64,000 nucleotides of DNA from Actinoplanes oblitus. GTDB lineage: Bacteria > Actinomycetota > Actinomycetes > Mycobacteriales > Micromonosporaceae. Below the pieces are notes generated by a model. It was not told where the DNA came from and searched no databases. It saw only the letters and a program-made list of their open reading frames with translations. Below are positions 18,224 to 26,900 of this stretch, one piece after another (positions within the stretch are counted from its first letter, which is position 1; every line of letters starts with the position of its first letter). Both the position numbers and the translations under genes were made by a program. The stretch lies in NCBI RefSeq assembly GCF_030252345.1, contig NZ_CP126980.1, positions 4,727,501 through 4,791,500 of the forward strand, in the 5' to 3' direction.

Positions 18224-20571
18224 TCTCTGGACAAGACCTCGCCGGCGCGTGGGAGCTGCACGGTGACGACCTCACCGTGGCGGCCACAGTGCCCGGCTGC
18301 GTGCACACCGATCTGCTCGCGGCCGGCCGGATCCCGGACCCGTTCCTGGACGACAACGAGCACGCGGTGGCCTGGGTGGGCCGCGCCGACTGGACCTACC
18401 GGCGCGACGTGACCTGGACCGGCCCGGCGCACGAGCGGATCGACCTGGTCTTCGAGGGACTCGACACGGTGGCGACGGTGGAACTGGCCGGCACCACGCT
18501 CGGCAGCACCCGCAACATGCACCGTGGCTACCGGTACGACGTGACAGCCCTGCTCGACGGCACCCCGCAGCCGTTGACCGTGCACTTCGAGTCCGCGTAC
18601 GCCGAGGCGGAACGGGTGCGTGAGCTGCTCGGGGCGCGCGACAACGCGTACCCGGAGCCGTTCAACTTCATCCGCAAGATGGCCTGCGGCTTCGGCTGGG
18701 ACTGGGGACCGACCCTGGTGACCGCCGGCATCTGGCGGCCGGTGCGCCTGGAGGGCTGGAGCACCGCCCGGCTCGCCGAGGTCCGCCCGCTGGCGACCTT
18801 CGACGACGGCGTGGGGCGCCTGGACATCACCGTCGGTGTGCGGCGCACCCGCGAGCGAGACCTGCGGGCCCGGGTGCTGCTCGGGGACCGTGAGCTGGCC
18901 GTACTGGAAATCGGTTGTGATGAATCGGTGGCGACGGCGGCCGTCGACGTCCGCGGTGTGACGCCGTGGAATCCGCGCGGCTACGGGGACCCGGCGCTCT
19001 ACACGCTGACCGTCGAACTGCTCGACGGCGACACCGTGCTGGATCGCTGGGAGCGGCGCACCGGCTTCCGCGGCGTCACCATCGACCGGACCGGCGGCGG
19101 GTTCGTGTTCCACGTCAACGGCGAGCCGGTGTTCGTCAAGGGCGTCAACTGGATCCCGGACGACATCTTCCCGTCCCGGATGACCCGGGAACGCTACCAG
19201 CGGCGGCTGCGCGACGCGGCCGGCGCCGGGGTCAACCTGGTCCGGGTCTGGGGCGGCGGCATCTACGAGGACCGTGCCTTCTACGAGGTCTGCGACGAGC
19301 TCGGCCTGATGGTCTGGCAGGACTTCCTGTTCGCCTGCGCCGACTATCCCGAGGAGGAGCCGATCTTCTCCGAGGTGGTCGCCGAGGCCCGGGAGAACGT
19401 GGCCCGCCTGGCCCCGCACCCGAGCCTGATCACCTGGAACGGCAACAACGAGAACCTGTGGCTGCACCAGGCCATGCCGTGGAACGCCGACGGCGCCTAC
19501 CAGACCTGGGGTTCCCGCTACTACCTCGAGACGCTGCCGGCGATCGTGGCCGAACTGGACCCGTCGCGTCCCTATCAGGCCGGTAGCCCCTGGTCCGGGT
19601 CCTGGGAGCACGAGCCCAACTCCACCGAGCACGGCACCTTCCACTCCTGGGAGGTGTGGAACCGGGAGGACTACCTCCACTACCGCGACTCGACGCCGCG
19701 GTTCGTCGCCGAGTTCGGCTGGCAGGCGCCGCCGGCCTGGACCACGCTGCGTGACGCGGTCTCCGACGAGCCGATGCTGCCGGACTCGCCGGGCGTGCTG
19801 CACCACCAGAAGGCCGAGGACGGCAACGGCAAACTGGCCCGGGGCCTGGCCCCGCACTTCGGCGATCCGGCTCCGCTCAGCGTCGAGGCCTGGCACTACC
19901 TCACCCAGCTCAACCAGGTGCGGGCGGTCCGGACCGGCGTCGAGCACTGGCGCTCGCACTGGCCGCACACCGCCGGCACGATCCTCTGGCAGCTCAACGA
20001 CCTGTGGCCGGTCACCTCGTGGGCGGCGATCGACGGCGCCGGGCGCTACAAGCCGCTCTACTTCGCCCTGCGCGAGATGTACGCGACGCGGCTGCTCACC
20101 ATCCAGCCCCGCGACGGCGGCCTGGTCGTCGCGATCATCAACGACGAGCCCACCGAGTGGACCGGAACACTGCTGGTCTCCGCAGCCTCCCAGCAGGTCT
20201 CGGTCGCCCCGCGTTCGGTGACCCTGGTGCCGGTGCCCAGCGCCGACCTGCTCGTCGCCCAGCTCGACGACGCGCGAGCGATTCACTTCGGCACCGATGT
20301 CTCGTACGACGATCCGGCGCTGACCATCGACGTCGAGTCCGTGCCCGGTGGCCTGGACGTGCGGGTGCACGCCCTGGGGCTGGCCCGCGACGTGCTGTTG
20401 CAGGCCGACCGGATCCATCCGCGGGCCACCGTCGACCGCGGTTTCGTCACCCTGCTGCCCGGCGAGTCGGTGGTGTTCCACGTCCGCGCCCCGCTGGACA
20501 TCGACCTCGACCCCGGCCTGGTGAAGGCGCCGTGGGTGCTCACCGACCTTGCCCGCGTGATGGCGTCCTGA
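18220..20571 (+). CDS. GH2 beta-mannosidase, intracellular
   Basis: 783 residues without a signal peptide, so it probably acts on imported manno-oligosaccharides in the cytoplasm. The order is a GH2 sugar-binding jelly roll (about 1-170), an immunoglobulin-like domain (about 180-280) and a TIM barrel. The acid/base is Glu411 in TWNGNNENLW and the nucleophile is Glu498 in FVAEFGWQAP, both as in GH2 beta-mannosidases, with CGFGWDWGPTLV near residue 155 typical of the family. The GTG start at 18220 overlaps the permease stop. It would deliver mannose to the AGE/PfkB pair encoded divergently. Confidence 0.92.
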   Translation: MISGQDLAGAWELHGDDLTVAATVPGCVHTDLLAAGRIPDPFLDDNEHAVAWVGRADWTYRRDVTWTGPAHERIDLVFEGLDTVATVELAGTTLGSTRNMHRGYRYDVTALLDGTPQPLTVHFESAYAEAERVRELLGARDNAYPEPFNFIRKMACGFGWDWGPTLVTAGIWRPVRLEGWSTARLAEVRPLATFDDGVGRLDITVGVRRTRERDLRARVLLGDRELAVLEIGCDESVATAAVDVRGVTPWNPRGYGDPALYTLTVELLDGDTVLDRWERRTGFRGVTIDRTGGGFVFHVNGEPVFVKGVNWIPDDIFPSRMTRERYQRRLRDAAGAGVNLVRVWGGGIYEDRAFYEVCDELGLMVWQDFLFACADYPEEEPIFSEVVAEARENVARLAPHPSLITWNGNNENLWLHQAMPWNADGAYQTWGSRYYLETLPAIVAELDPSRPYQAGSPWSGSWEHEPNSTEHGTFHSWEVWNREDYLHYRDSTPRFVAEFGWQAPPAWTTLRDAVSDEPMLPDSPGVLHHQKAEDGNGKLARGLAPHFGDPAPLSVEAWHYLTQLNQVRAVRTGVEHWRSHWPHTAGTILWQLNDLWPVTSWAAIDGAGRYKPLYFALREMYATRLLTIQPRDGGLVVAIINDEPTEWTGTLLVSAASQQVSVAPRSVTLVPVPSADLLVAQLDDARAIHFGTDVSYDDPALTIDVESVPGGLDVRVHALGLARDVLLQADRIHPRATVDRGFVTLLPGESVVFHVRAPLDIDLDPGLVKAPWVLTDLARVMAS

Positions 20572-20577
20572 CGACCG

Positions 20578-20609
20578 CGGCGGTGCCCGCCGCCGGGCGG
20601 GCACCGCCG
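20578..20609. terminator. Bidirectional hairpin after beta-mannosidase
   Basis: A perfect 14-bp stem (20578-20591 with 20596-20609, CGGCGGTGCCCGCC) and a 4-base loop lie between convergent genes. Confidence 0.8.
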
Positions 20610-20613
20610 ACTG

Positions 20614-21618
20614 TCATCGGCCGAGGTCGACGGCCCGGCGGCGCTCCAGGGCCTCGATGACGGTGACGCAGGCGTCGATGTCGTAGAGCCATTCGATGCT
20701 CTGCAGGCCGCCCGGGCTCTCCGCGTTGATCTCCACCACCTTGTCGCCGATCAGGTCGATGCCGACGAAGAACATGCCGTCGGCGACCAGCTTGGCGCTC
20801 ATCGCGTCGATCACGCCGCGCTCGACCTCGCCGATCTCGAACGGCACCATCCGGCCGCCCTTGCTGATGTTGGCCCGGGGGTCGTTGCCGGTCGGCACCC
20901 GGCGGAAGGCGGCCGCCTTGCCGTCGTGCACGAGCAGCTCGCCCTCGAGGAGGAAGATCCGGGCGTCGCCGTGCTCGCCGCCGTCGACGAACTCCTGCGC
21001 GATGGCGTACCCGTCCTGCAGCACCGCCTCGGTGATCTGCGCGAGGTTCGGTTCCGCCGCGCTCGGCACCAGGAAGACGTTGCGGCCCTTCGCGCCGTAC
21101 AGCGGCTTCACCACGCTGCGGCCGACCTCGGCGACGAACCGTCCGATCGCCGCCGGATCCCGGGTGACCAGCGAGCGCGGCCGGATCTTCTCCGGGAACT
21201 CCTCCAGGTAGAGCTTGCTCGTGGCGCGGATCAGCGACATCGGGTCGTTGACCACGGTGACACCCCGGTCCTTGAGCATCTGGCCGAAGACCGCGCCGAG
21301 CGGACTCGCCCACGGCCGCTGCTGCAGGTCGTCGATCGACTCGTTGCGCAGCCACAGGACGTCGAGGTCGTCCAGCACGAGGCGCTCGGCCTCGTGCTCC
21401 TTGACCGCGCCCAGGAAGCTCGCCAGGGTGTCACCCGCGCGGAACGGCGCGGGATGCGCGTGGGCCACCAGCCGCCCGTCGCTCTCACCGAGCTCGACGT
21501 CGCCGACCCCGAGATACCAGACCTGGTGACCGCCTCGGCTCGCCGCCAGGGCGAGCCGGGTCGTCGCGTACTCGTCGATCTCAGCGGCGACGTCATTGAC
21601 GAAAAACGCGAGCTTCAT
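20614..21618 (-). CDS. ATP-grasp glutathione synthetase-like ligase
   Basis: 334 residues resembling bacterial glutathione synthetase. An N-terminal Rossmann-like part is followed by an ATP-grasp domain: SVVKPLYGAKGRNVFLV for nucleotide binding, QEFVDGGEHGDARIFLL, and the metal-binding FFVGIDLIGDKVVEINAESP. Actinobacteria use mycothiol, so true glutathione synthesis is doubtful. It overlaps the upstream QEGLA-protein gene by 4 bases (ATGA), a pairing known from other bacteria where the two are thought to act in one uncharacterised peptide/amide pathway. The substrate is unknown. Confidence 0.8.
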   Translation of the reverse strand: MKLAFFVNDVAAEIDEYATTRLALAASRGGHQVWYLGVGDVELGESDGRLVAHAHPAPFRAGDTLASFLGAVKEHEAERLVLDDLDVLWLRNESIDDLQQRPWASPLGAVFGQMLKDRGVTVVNDPMSLIRATSKLYLEEFPEKIRPRSLVTRDPAAIGRFVAEVGRSVVKPLYGAKGRNVFLVPSAAEPNLAQITEAVLQDGYAIAQEFVDGGEHGDARIFLLEGELLVHDGKAAAFRRVPTGNDPRANISKGGRMVPFEIGEVERGVIDAMSAKLVADGMFFVGIDLIGDKVVEINAESPGGLQSIEWLYDIDACVTVIEALERRRAVDLGR

Positions 21619-22793
21619 GCGGATTTCTCTCCCTCGTAGAGGTCGGTGATGGACGTGCCGGCACGCAGCCGTTCCAGGCGCTCCGGAGCACCGGGCGCCT
21701 CCAGCCAGCGCGGCCGGATCCAGGGTTTCCGCAGCACTCCGCGGTCGAGTAGGTCCTGAACGAGCGGAAGATGATCGAGGGCGAGCTTGCCGACCAGCAG
21801 CGCGTCCAGGCTGACGCCGTCGGCGAACGCCTCCAGCAGGCGGCTGACGCCACGCAGGTAGATCGCGTCCTTGGCGGAACCGCCCGCGACGACCACCCGG
21901 ATCGCGATGATCCAGGCGGTCCGGCGCGGGATCCGGTGCTTCTTGCGCAGCGACTCGAAGATGTCCAGGAAACCGGCCCCGGAGATCATCTGGTCGACGG
22001 CCACCACCCGTGCCGCCAGCACCCGCAGCCGCCGCGGATCGAGCCCGCCGGTCAGGTACTCGGCGAGCACCGCGAGACCCTCCTGCGTCTCGTCGTAGCC
22101 GGGCAGGCCGATGGTCAGCAGCTTCAGCGGCTGCCGGGCGCCGTTCTGGTAGGTCACCACGTGGGTGCCGACCTCGTGGTGCAGCAGCGGCTCCACCCGG
22201 TCCGCCCGGAACGAGGCGTTCGCCGGGATCAGCAGCCGGCCGAACGACACCATCAGCTCGGAGATGTCCTCCCGGACGTCCACGTTGACCGGGAAGTCCG
22301 GGTAGACGGCCCGGTACCGCTGGAACTCCTCGCGCGCCGCCTCGGCGAACGCGCCGGCGGTGACGGCCGGCGCGGTGGGGGACTGCGCCGGGATGGTGGC
22401 CAGCAGCTGCTCAGCGGCCGCCACCAGCGCCGGGGTGACCCCGCCGTAGAGCTGCAGCGACCCGTGCACGAACCGGGTGGTGTCCCGGTCCTCCAGGGCG
22501 GTGATCTGCCGCGCGATCTCGTCCCGCTTGGTCCGGAACAGCGTGTGCAGCGCGGGGTCGGTGACGTCCTCGACGGCGAGGTCGTACAGTTCCCGCCGCA
22601 CCAGGTCCGGCTCGAACTCCAGCGGCCGCAGCCGCAGGGTGGGGACGGTGCCGAAGTCACTGCGCTCGAAATCCGCCCAGGCCTCGGCCGCGTTGACGGG
22701 CGTGAGGTTGAGCAGCAGGTCCACCCGCCGTTCGATCTCGGTCAGCCGTGCGTCGATGTCCAATGCGGGCCCGAGCCCGGTCACAGATGCCAC
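21615..22793 (-). CDS. DUF1704 / QEGLA-motif zinc metallopeptidase-like protein
   Basis: About 392 residues. The zinc-peptidase motif HHEVGTHVVTYQNG (HExxTH) and the downstream glutamate motif TQEGLAVLAEYLTGG define the 'QEGLA' family, once annotated as flavohemoglobin-expression modulating and related in fold to tyrosine carboxypeptidases. The start is uncertain: GTG 22793 (VASVTGLGPALDIDA) begins the conserved part, while the frame remains open with Arg-rich, unconserved codons up to a GTG at 22967. It is coupled to the ATP-grasp ligase. Confidence 0.8.
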   Translation of the reverse strand: MASVTGLGPALDIDARLTEIERRVDLLLNLTPVNAAEAWADFERSDFGTVPTLRLRPLEFEPDLVRRELYDLAVEDVTDPALHTLFRTKRDEIARQITALEDRDTTRFVHGSLQLYGGVTPALVAAAEQLLATIPAQSPTAPAVTAGAFAEAAREEFQRYRAVYPDFPVNVDVREDISELMVSFGRLLIPANASFRADRVEPLLHHEVGTHVVTYQNGARQPLKLLTIGLPGYDETQEGLAVLAEYLTGGLDPRRLRVLAARVVAVDQMISGAGFLDIFESLRKKHRIPRRTAWIIAIRVVVAGGSAKDAIYLRGVSRLLEAFADGVSLDALLVGKLALDHLPLVQDLLDRGVLRKPWIRPRWLEAPGAPERLERLRAGTSITDLYEGEKSA

Positions 22794-22925
22794 GCCACCC
22801 ACTTGCCCAGCCAACCTGCCGCGCAACCGTCGCCGGTCGAGCCTTCGGCGTAGTCGGCACGATCGGTCGCAGGTCCGGTGGCGGCGAAGCCCGGCAGGGG
22901 TGGGGACCGGGCCGGCCGGGGCACT

Positions 22926-23102
22926 GTGGATCCGTGCGAACTGATCGTCGTCGGCCGGATGGGTCACGACGCGGGCCCCGTGGACGACGGGCTCCTTCGA
23001 CGGCTGCGGGTCGAACAGGCCCGGGCGCTGCTCTCCGAGGCCGACCCGCGGCGAGCCCGGCTCGCCGGGCTGGCCCGGACGATTCTGGACCGCTCGGGGT
23101 GA
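22926..23102 (+). CDS. Small hypothetical protein
   Basis: 58 codons from GTG 22926 (MDPCELIVVGRMGHDAGPVD...), ending LAGLARTILDRSG. Third positions are almost entirely G or C, as in the real neighbours, and the C-terminal half would form an amphipathic, Arg/Leu-rich helix. There is no convincing ribosome site and no recognised family. It is convergent with the LysR gene. Confidence 0.35.
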   Translation: MDPCELIVVGRMGHDAGPVDDGLLRRLRVEQARALLSEADPRRARLAGLARTILDRSG

Positions 23103-23109
23103 GGGCCGG

Positions 23110-24003
23110 CTAGCCGATGGTCAGCGGAGCGGTGTCCGGGGCGTGGGTGGCGGCGACCGCGGTGGCGGCGCGGACGAAGGCGGCCACCGACGGTGAGTGC
23201 GAGTTCTGCGGCCAGGCCACCACCAGGGTGGACGGTGCCAGGTCGGATACCGGCCGGTACGCGATGCCGGGGCGGTGGTGCCGCCGGGCCAGCGAGAGCG
23301 GCGGGAACCAGACCACGGTGCCCAGCTCGACCAGGTGGAAGATCTGGCCCAGGTCCTTGCAGGGCGGCCGGGTCCACTCCGGTGGCACCGCGCGGGTCTC
23401 GTCGTCGGCGTGGGCGCCGTCGGGCAGGACACGCCCGGCCAGGTCGGCCAGACGCAGTTCGGTACGGGCGGCGAGCGGATCGCCGGCCGCGAGCGCCACC
23501 AGGCGCGGCTCGCTCAGCAGCGGCTCGAAGTCCAGGCCACGCTCGTCGAAGGGCATCGGCAGGATCGCCACGTCGGCGCGGCCGTCCCAGAGCGCCGGCA
23601 CCTGCTCGCCACGGCCGCCCATCAGCAGTTCCACCGGCTCGGCGGCCGGATCGCTCTGGTACTCGGCGAGCATCCGGGGCAGCAGACCGGCGTCGTAGTC
23701 CGGTTTGAACGCGAGCCGCAACGCCGGCGCCGCACGCCCGGCGTTGCGGGCCCGTCGATCGGCGGCGGTGACCGCGTCCAGCGCGGTGCGGGCGTCGCGC
23801 AGCAGCACCCGCCCGGCCGGGGTCAGCGTGACCTGTCGGGTGGTCCGCTCCAGCAGCTGGACGCCGAGCTGCCGCTCCAGCTCGCGGATCGCCCGGGACA
23901 GCGGGGGCTGCGCCATGCCGAGCCGCTCGGCCGCCCGGCCGAAGTGCAGCTCCTCGGCGACGGCGACGAAATACCGTAGCTGCCGGACCTCCAGGTCACT
24001 CAT
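23110..24003 (-). CDS. LysR-family transcriptional regulator
   Basis: 297 residues. The N-terminal winged helix-turn-helix is classic LysR (LRYFVAVAEELHFGRAAERL, MAQPPLSRAIRELERQLG, RTTRQVTLTPAGRVLL), followed by a periplasmic-binding-type effector domain from about residue 95. It starts 69 bases from, and divergent to, the NmrA-type oxidoreductase at 24073, which is its likely target. The effector cannot be deduced. Confidence 0.92.
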   Translation of the reverse strand: MSDLEVRQLRYFVAVAEELHFGRAAERLGMAQPPLSRAIRELERQLGVQLLERTTRQVTLTPAGRVLLRDARTALDAVTAADRRARNAGRAAPALRLAFKPDYDAGLLPRMLAEYQSDPAAEPVELLMGGRGEQVPALWDGRADVAILPMPFDERGLDFEPLLSEPRLVALAAGDPLAARTELRLADLAGRVLPDGAHADDETRAVPPEWTRPPCKDLGQIFHLVELGTVVWFPPLSLARRHHRPGIAYRPVSDLAPSTLVVAWPQNSHSPSVAAFVRAATAVAATHAPDTAPLTIG

Positions 24004-24072
24004 ACCGCCACGGTATCAATGGCGACCGGATCGGTCCTTCAGTGTCGGCCGTGCCCGGCGTTGACTGATCGC

Positions 24073-24960
24073 ATGTTCGTAGTGACCACACCCAGCGGAA
24101 ACATCGGCCGTCAGGTCGTCCAGCAGCTCCTCGACCGGGACCAGCCGGTCCGGGTGGTCGTCCGGGATCCGGACCGGCTGTCCCCGGCCGTTCGCGAGCG
24201 GGTCGAGGTCGTCGCCGGCTCGCACGCCGAGCCCGACGTGATCACCGAGGCCTGTGCCGGTGCGGACGCCGTGTTCTGGCTCGTGCCGCCGGACCACCGG
24301 GTCGACGACCTGCGGCGGTACTACCTCGACTTCACCCGGCCGGCCGTCGACGCGTTCGGCAAGCAGGGCGTCGCCCGGGTGGTCGGTGTCTCGGCGCTCG
24401 GCCGTGGCACACCCTGGGAGCGTACGGCCGGCCACGTGACCGCCGCGCTCGCCATGGACGACCTGATCGCCGCCGGCGGTACGCCCTATCGTGCCCTCGC
24501 CAACCCGTCGTTCATGGAGAACACGCTGCGCCAGCTTCCCTCGATCATCGGGCAGGGCGTGCTCTCGTCGGTGCTCGCGCCCGACCGGCGGGTGCCCACC
24601 TGCAGCACCGACGACATCGCCACGGTCGCCACCCGGCTGCTGCTCGACGACGGCTGGACCGGGCACGGCGAGGTGCCGGTGCTCGGCCCGGAGGACCTGT
24701 CCGGGACCGATCAGGCCCGGATCATCAGCGAGGTGCTGGACCGGCCGGTCCGGTACGTGAGCGTGCCCGCCGACGAGTTCGAGGCCACTCTGCTGTCCCA
24801 CGGCATGTCCGCGGCGGCGGCGGCCGGGATGCGGGAGATGGCGGTGGCCAAGAACGCCGGTCTGGACAACGGCGTACCGCGTACGCCGGAGAACAGCACA
24901 CCCACCACGTTCCGTGACTGGTGCGAGCGCGTCCTCAAGCCGGCCGCCGATGCGCGGTAG
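24073..24960 (+). CDS. NmrA-like NAD(P)-binding protein
   Basis: 295 residues, atypical short-chain dehydrogenase/NmrA fold. The ATG at 24073 (MFVVTTPSGNIGRQVVQQLL) places the dinucleotide-binding loop TTPSGNIG at the N-terminus. There is no obvious ribosome site, so translation may be leaderless. The Tyr-x-x-x-Lys pair of classical dehydrogenases is not evident. Such proteins act as NADPH-dependent quinone/azo reductases or redox sensors. It is divergent from the LysR gene and is one of three NmrA-type genes within 5 kb. Confidence 0.82.
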   Translation: MFVVTTPSGNIGRQVVQQLLDRDQPVRVVVRDPDRLSPAVRERVEVVAGSHAEPDVITEACAGADAVFWLVPPDHRVDDLRRYYLDFTRPAVDAFGKQGVARVVGVSALGRGTPWERTAGHVTAALAMDDLIAAGGTPYRALANPSFMENTLRQLPSIIGQGVLSSVLAPDRRVPTCSTDDIATVATRLLLDDGWTGHGEVPVLGPEDLSGTDQARIISEVLDRPVRYVSVPADEFEATLLSHGMSAAAAAGMREMAVAKNAGLDNGVPRTPENSTPTTFRDWCERVLKPAADAR

Positions 24961-24972
24961 TGCGCGTCGCCG

Positions 24973-25101
24973 CTACTCGGCGGCGCGACCGCCCGGATAT
25001 TCCGCGTGAAGATCGCCGTCGAACAGGCGTGAGCAGAAGTGGTTCATCCGGGCGGCGGCCGGGGCGTGCCTGGCGATGATCTCCGCCACCGGCCGCGGCA
25101 C
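24973..25101 (-). CDS. Possible small ORF or 3' remnant
   Basis: Between the NmrA gene and the TetR gene the minus strand keeps a coding-like pattern after the TetR stop: GTG 25101, PRPVAEIIARHAPAAARMNH, then CSRLFDGDLHAEYPGGRAAE and TAG. Third positions are G/C-rich and the end is peptide-like. At 42 residues and with no ribosome site, it could be the remaining C-terminus of a lost gene. Confidence 0.25.
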   Translation of the reverse strand: MPRPVAEIIARHAPAAARMNHFCSRLFDGDLHAEYPGGRAAE

Positions 25102-25125
25102 GTCGACGGGGAGATCGCCGGCCGC

Positions 25126-25884
25126 CTACCGGTCGCCGGTGGGTGTCGCCGCGACCTCCGCCGGCTTCGCCGGAGCGTCCGCGATCCGGTCGAGCCACTC
25201 CACCAGCAGGCGCCGCTCGCCGTCGCTGAGCACCCCGAGCCGCGGCGCGAGAGCCCGCAGGGCCACCGCCGTCGCGGTGGGCCCCTGCGGCGCCCCGGCC
25301 GGGGCGTCCGTCAGGATCCGGCACAGCACCGCGTCCATCATCGCCTCACCGAGGCCCGGGTCCCGCACCTGCGGCGGCGTCGCCAGCAGGGTCTGCACGG
25401 TCCCGACGCCGGCGGCCTGGATGAGGTCGACCGCCCGCGCCTCGGGCACCCGGAGCCGTCCGGCCGCCGCCAGCCGATGGACACGCGCCTGTAGCACCTG
25501 CCTGCCCATCCGGGCGGCCGGTGAGCCGGCGACCCGGTCGGGGTCGCTCAGCAGGCGGAACACCGCCGGGTTGGCGAGGCCGAACGCGATCTGTTTGCGC
25601 CAGCTCTCGCGGAGATCGTCGAGCGGGTCGACGTCCGCCGCGGTGGCGGCCGCCGCGCCCGCCACCTTCTCGGACACGAACGCGGCCATGACGTGCTCGG
25701 CCACCGCCTCCAGCAGACCGTCCTTGTCGCCGAACAGCCGGTAGATGGTCGGCGCCTGGACCCCGGCCCGCTCGGCCACCCCGCGGGTCGTCACCGCGGC
25801 GGGCCCGCCGTGCCGCAACAGCCACGCGGCGGCGTCGACGATCGCCGCCCGTACGTCTGCCCGGCTCTTGGCCTCGTCACTCAT
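25126..25884 (-). CDS. TetR-family transcriptional regulator
   Basis: 252 residues. The N-terminal TetR helix-turn-helix is clear (AIVDAAAWLLRHGGPAAVTT, RGVAERAGVQAPTIYRLFGD), with a long C-terminal ligand domain. The ATG at 25884 lies 85 bases from the divergent NmrA-type gene at 25970. An imperfect 22-bp palindrome in the gap (25892-25913) is a likely operator for self-regulation and control of the neighbour. Confidence 0.9.
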   Translation of the reverse strand: MSDEAKSRADVRAAIVDAAAWLLRHGGPAAVTTRGVAERAGVQAPTIYRLFGDKDGLLEAVAEHVMAAFVSEKVAGAAAATAADVDPLDDLRESWRKQIAFGLANPAVFRLLSDPDRVAGSPAARMGRQVLQARVHRLAAAGRLRVPEARAVDLIQAAGVGTVQTLLATPPQVRDPGLGEAMMDAVLCRILTDAPAGAPQGPTATAVALRALAPRLGVLSDGERRLLVEWLDRIADAPAKPAEVAATPTGDR

Positions 25885-25891
25885 GAACCAA

Positions 25892-25913
25892 CGATAACAC
25901 CACGTTGCTATCG
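25892..25913. promoter_or_regulatory. Candidate TetR operator
   Basis: Imperfect 22-bp dyad with outer arms CGATA/TATCG, and a second copy of the half CGATAACA at about 25948-25955. It lies 8 bases from the TetR start. Confidence 0.45.
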
Positions 25914-25969
25914 GCGATTGCGGCTGCTACGGTCGGTCTGTTTCCACCGATAACAAAGAAGGCGGATCA

Positions 25970-26824
25970 ATGATTATCGTGACCGGAGCAACCGGTGCCC
26001 TCAACGGTGCCACCGTCGATCACCTGCTCGAACACCTGCCCGCGAGCGAGATCGTGGTGGTCGCGCGCGACACCGCCAGGGCCGGCCGCTTCGCCCGGCG
26101 TGGCGTCCAGGTCAGGCGCGGTGACTACGCCGAACCGAATTCCCTGCCGGCGGCGTTCGCCGGTGCCGACCAGCTGCTGCTCGTCTCCTCCAACGACCCG
26201 GCGGCTGACGCGCCGGCTCTGCACCGCGCGGCGATCGACGCCGCGGTCACCGCCGGGGTGAAACGCATCCTCTACACCAGCCACCAGGCCTCGGCGCCGG
26301 ACAATCCGTTCGTCCCCGGCCGGGACCACTTCGTCACCGAGCAGCTGCTGGCCGCCTCCGGTGTCCCGTGGACCTCGCTGCGCAACGGGTTCTACGCCCA
26401 CAGCCTGCCGTTGCTCGCCGGCCCCTGGCACGAGACGGGGGTGATCGCCGTCCCCGGTGACGGCCCGGTGTCCTGGACCGCTCGCGAGGACGCCGCCGAG
26501 GCGGCCGCCGCCGTCCTGATCTCCGACGGCGCCTACGACGGCCCGGTGACCCTCACCGCGCCCGCCGCTCCCACCTTTGCCGAGATCGCCGAGCTGGCCT
26601 CGGAACTGTCCGGGCGGACCATCCGCCACCAGCTGATGGACGAGCGGGACTGGTGCGCGGCGCGGCTCGCCGCCGGGCAGCCGGAGCACATGGTCCACTT
26701 CCTGCTGGGCTTCTACCGGGCCGCACGGGGCGGCTACTTCGCCGGCGTCGATCCGCTGCTCGGCGAACTCCTCGGCCGTCGGCCGCGGACCGTGCGGGAC
26801 GTCCTGCGGGCGACGACCGCATAG
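25970..26824 (+). CDS. NmrA-like quinone oxidoreductase (QOR2/YtfG type)
   Basis: 284 residues. The ATG at 25970 follows AAGGCGG. The Rossmann loop is IIVTGATGALNGATVDHLL, and motifs VKRILYTSHQASAPDNPF and VPWTSLRNGFYAHSLP match the NADPH-dependent quinone oxidoreductase-2 branch of the atypical SDRs. It probably reduces quinones or related electrophiles in the cytoplasm. The divergent TetR gene suggests induction by such compounds. Confidence 0.85.
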   Translation: MIIVTGATGALNGATVDHLLEHLPASEIVVVARDTARAGRFARRGVQVRRGDYAEPNSLPAAFAGADQLLLVSSNDPAADAPALHRAAIDAAVTAGVKRILYTSHQASAPDNPFVPGRDHFVTEQLLAASGVPWTSLRNGFYAHSLPLLAGPWHETGVIAVPGDGPVSWTAREDAAEAAAAVLISDGAYDGPVTLTAPAAPTFAEIAELASELSGRTIRHQLMDERDWCAARLAAGQPEHMVHFLLGFYRAARGGYFAGVDPLLGELLGRRPRTVRDVLRATTA

Positions 26825-26900
26825 GCCGGCGGTCGCAGGCCCGCCGCCACGGCATCGCACCCCACGTGCCGCTCGGCAACCGAACAAGATCAAAACCGAT

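Noticed and set aside
18190..20604. 804-codon open frame opposite the beta-mannosidase
   Set aside because: Low-complexity His/Arg/Gly product without motifs; the plus strand encodes a GH2 enzyme with both catalytic Glu.
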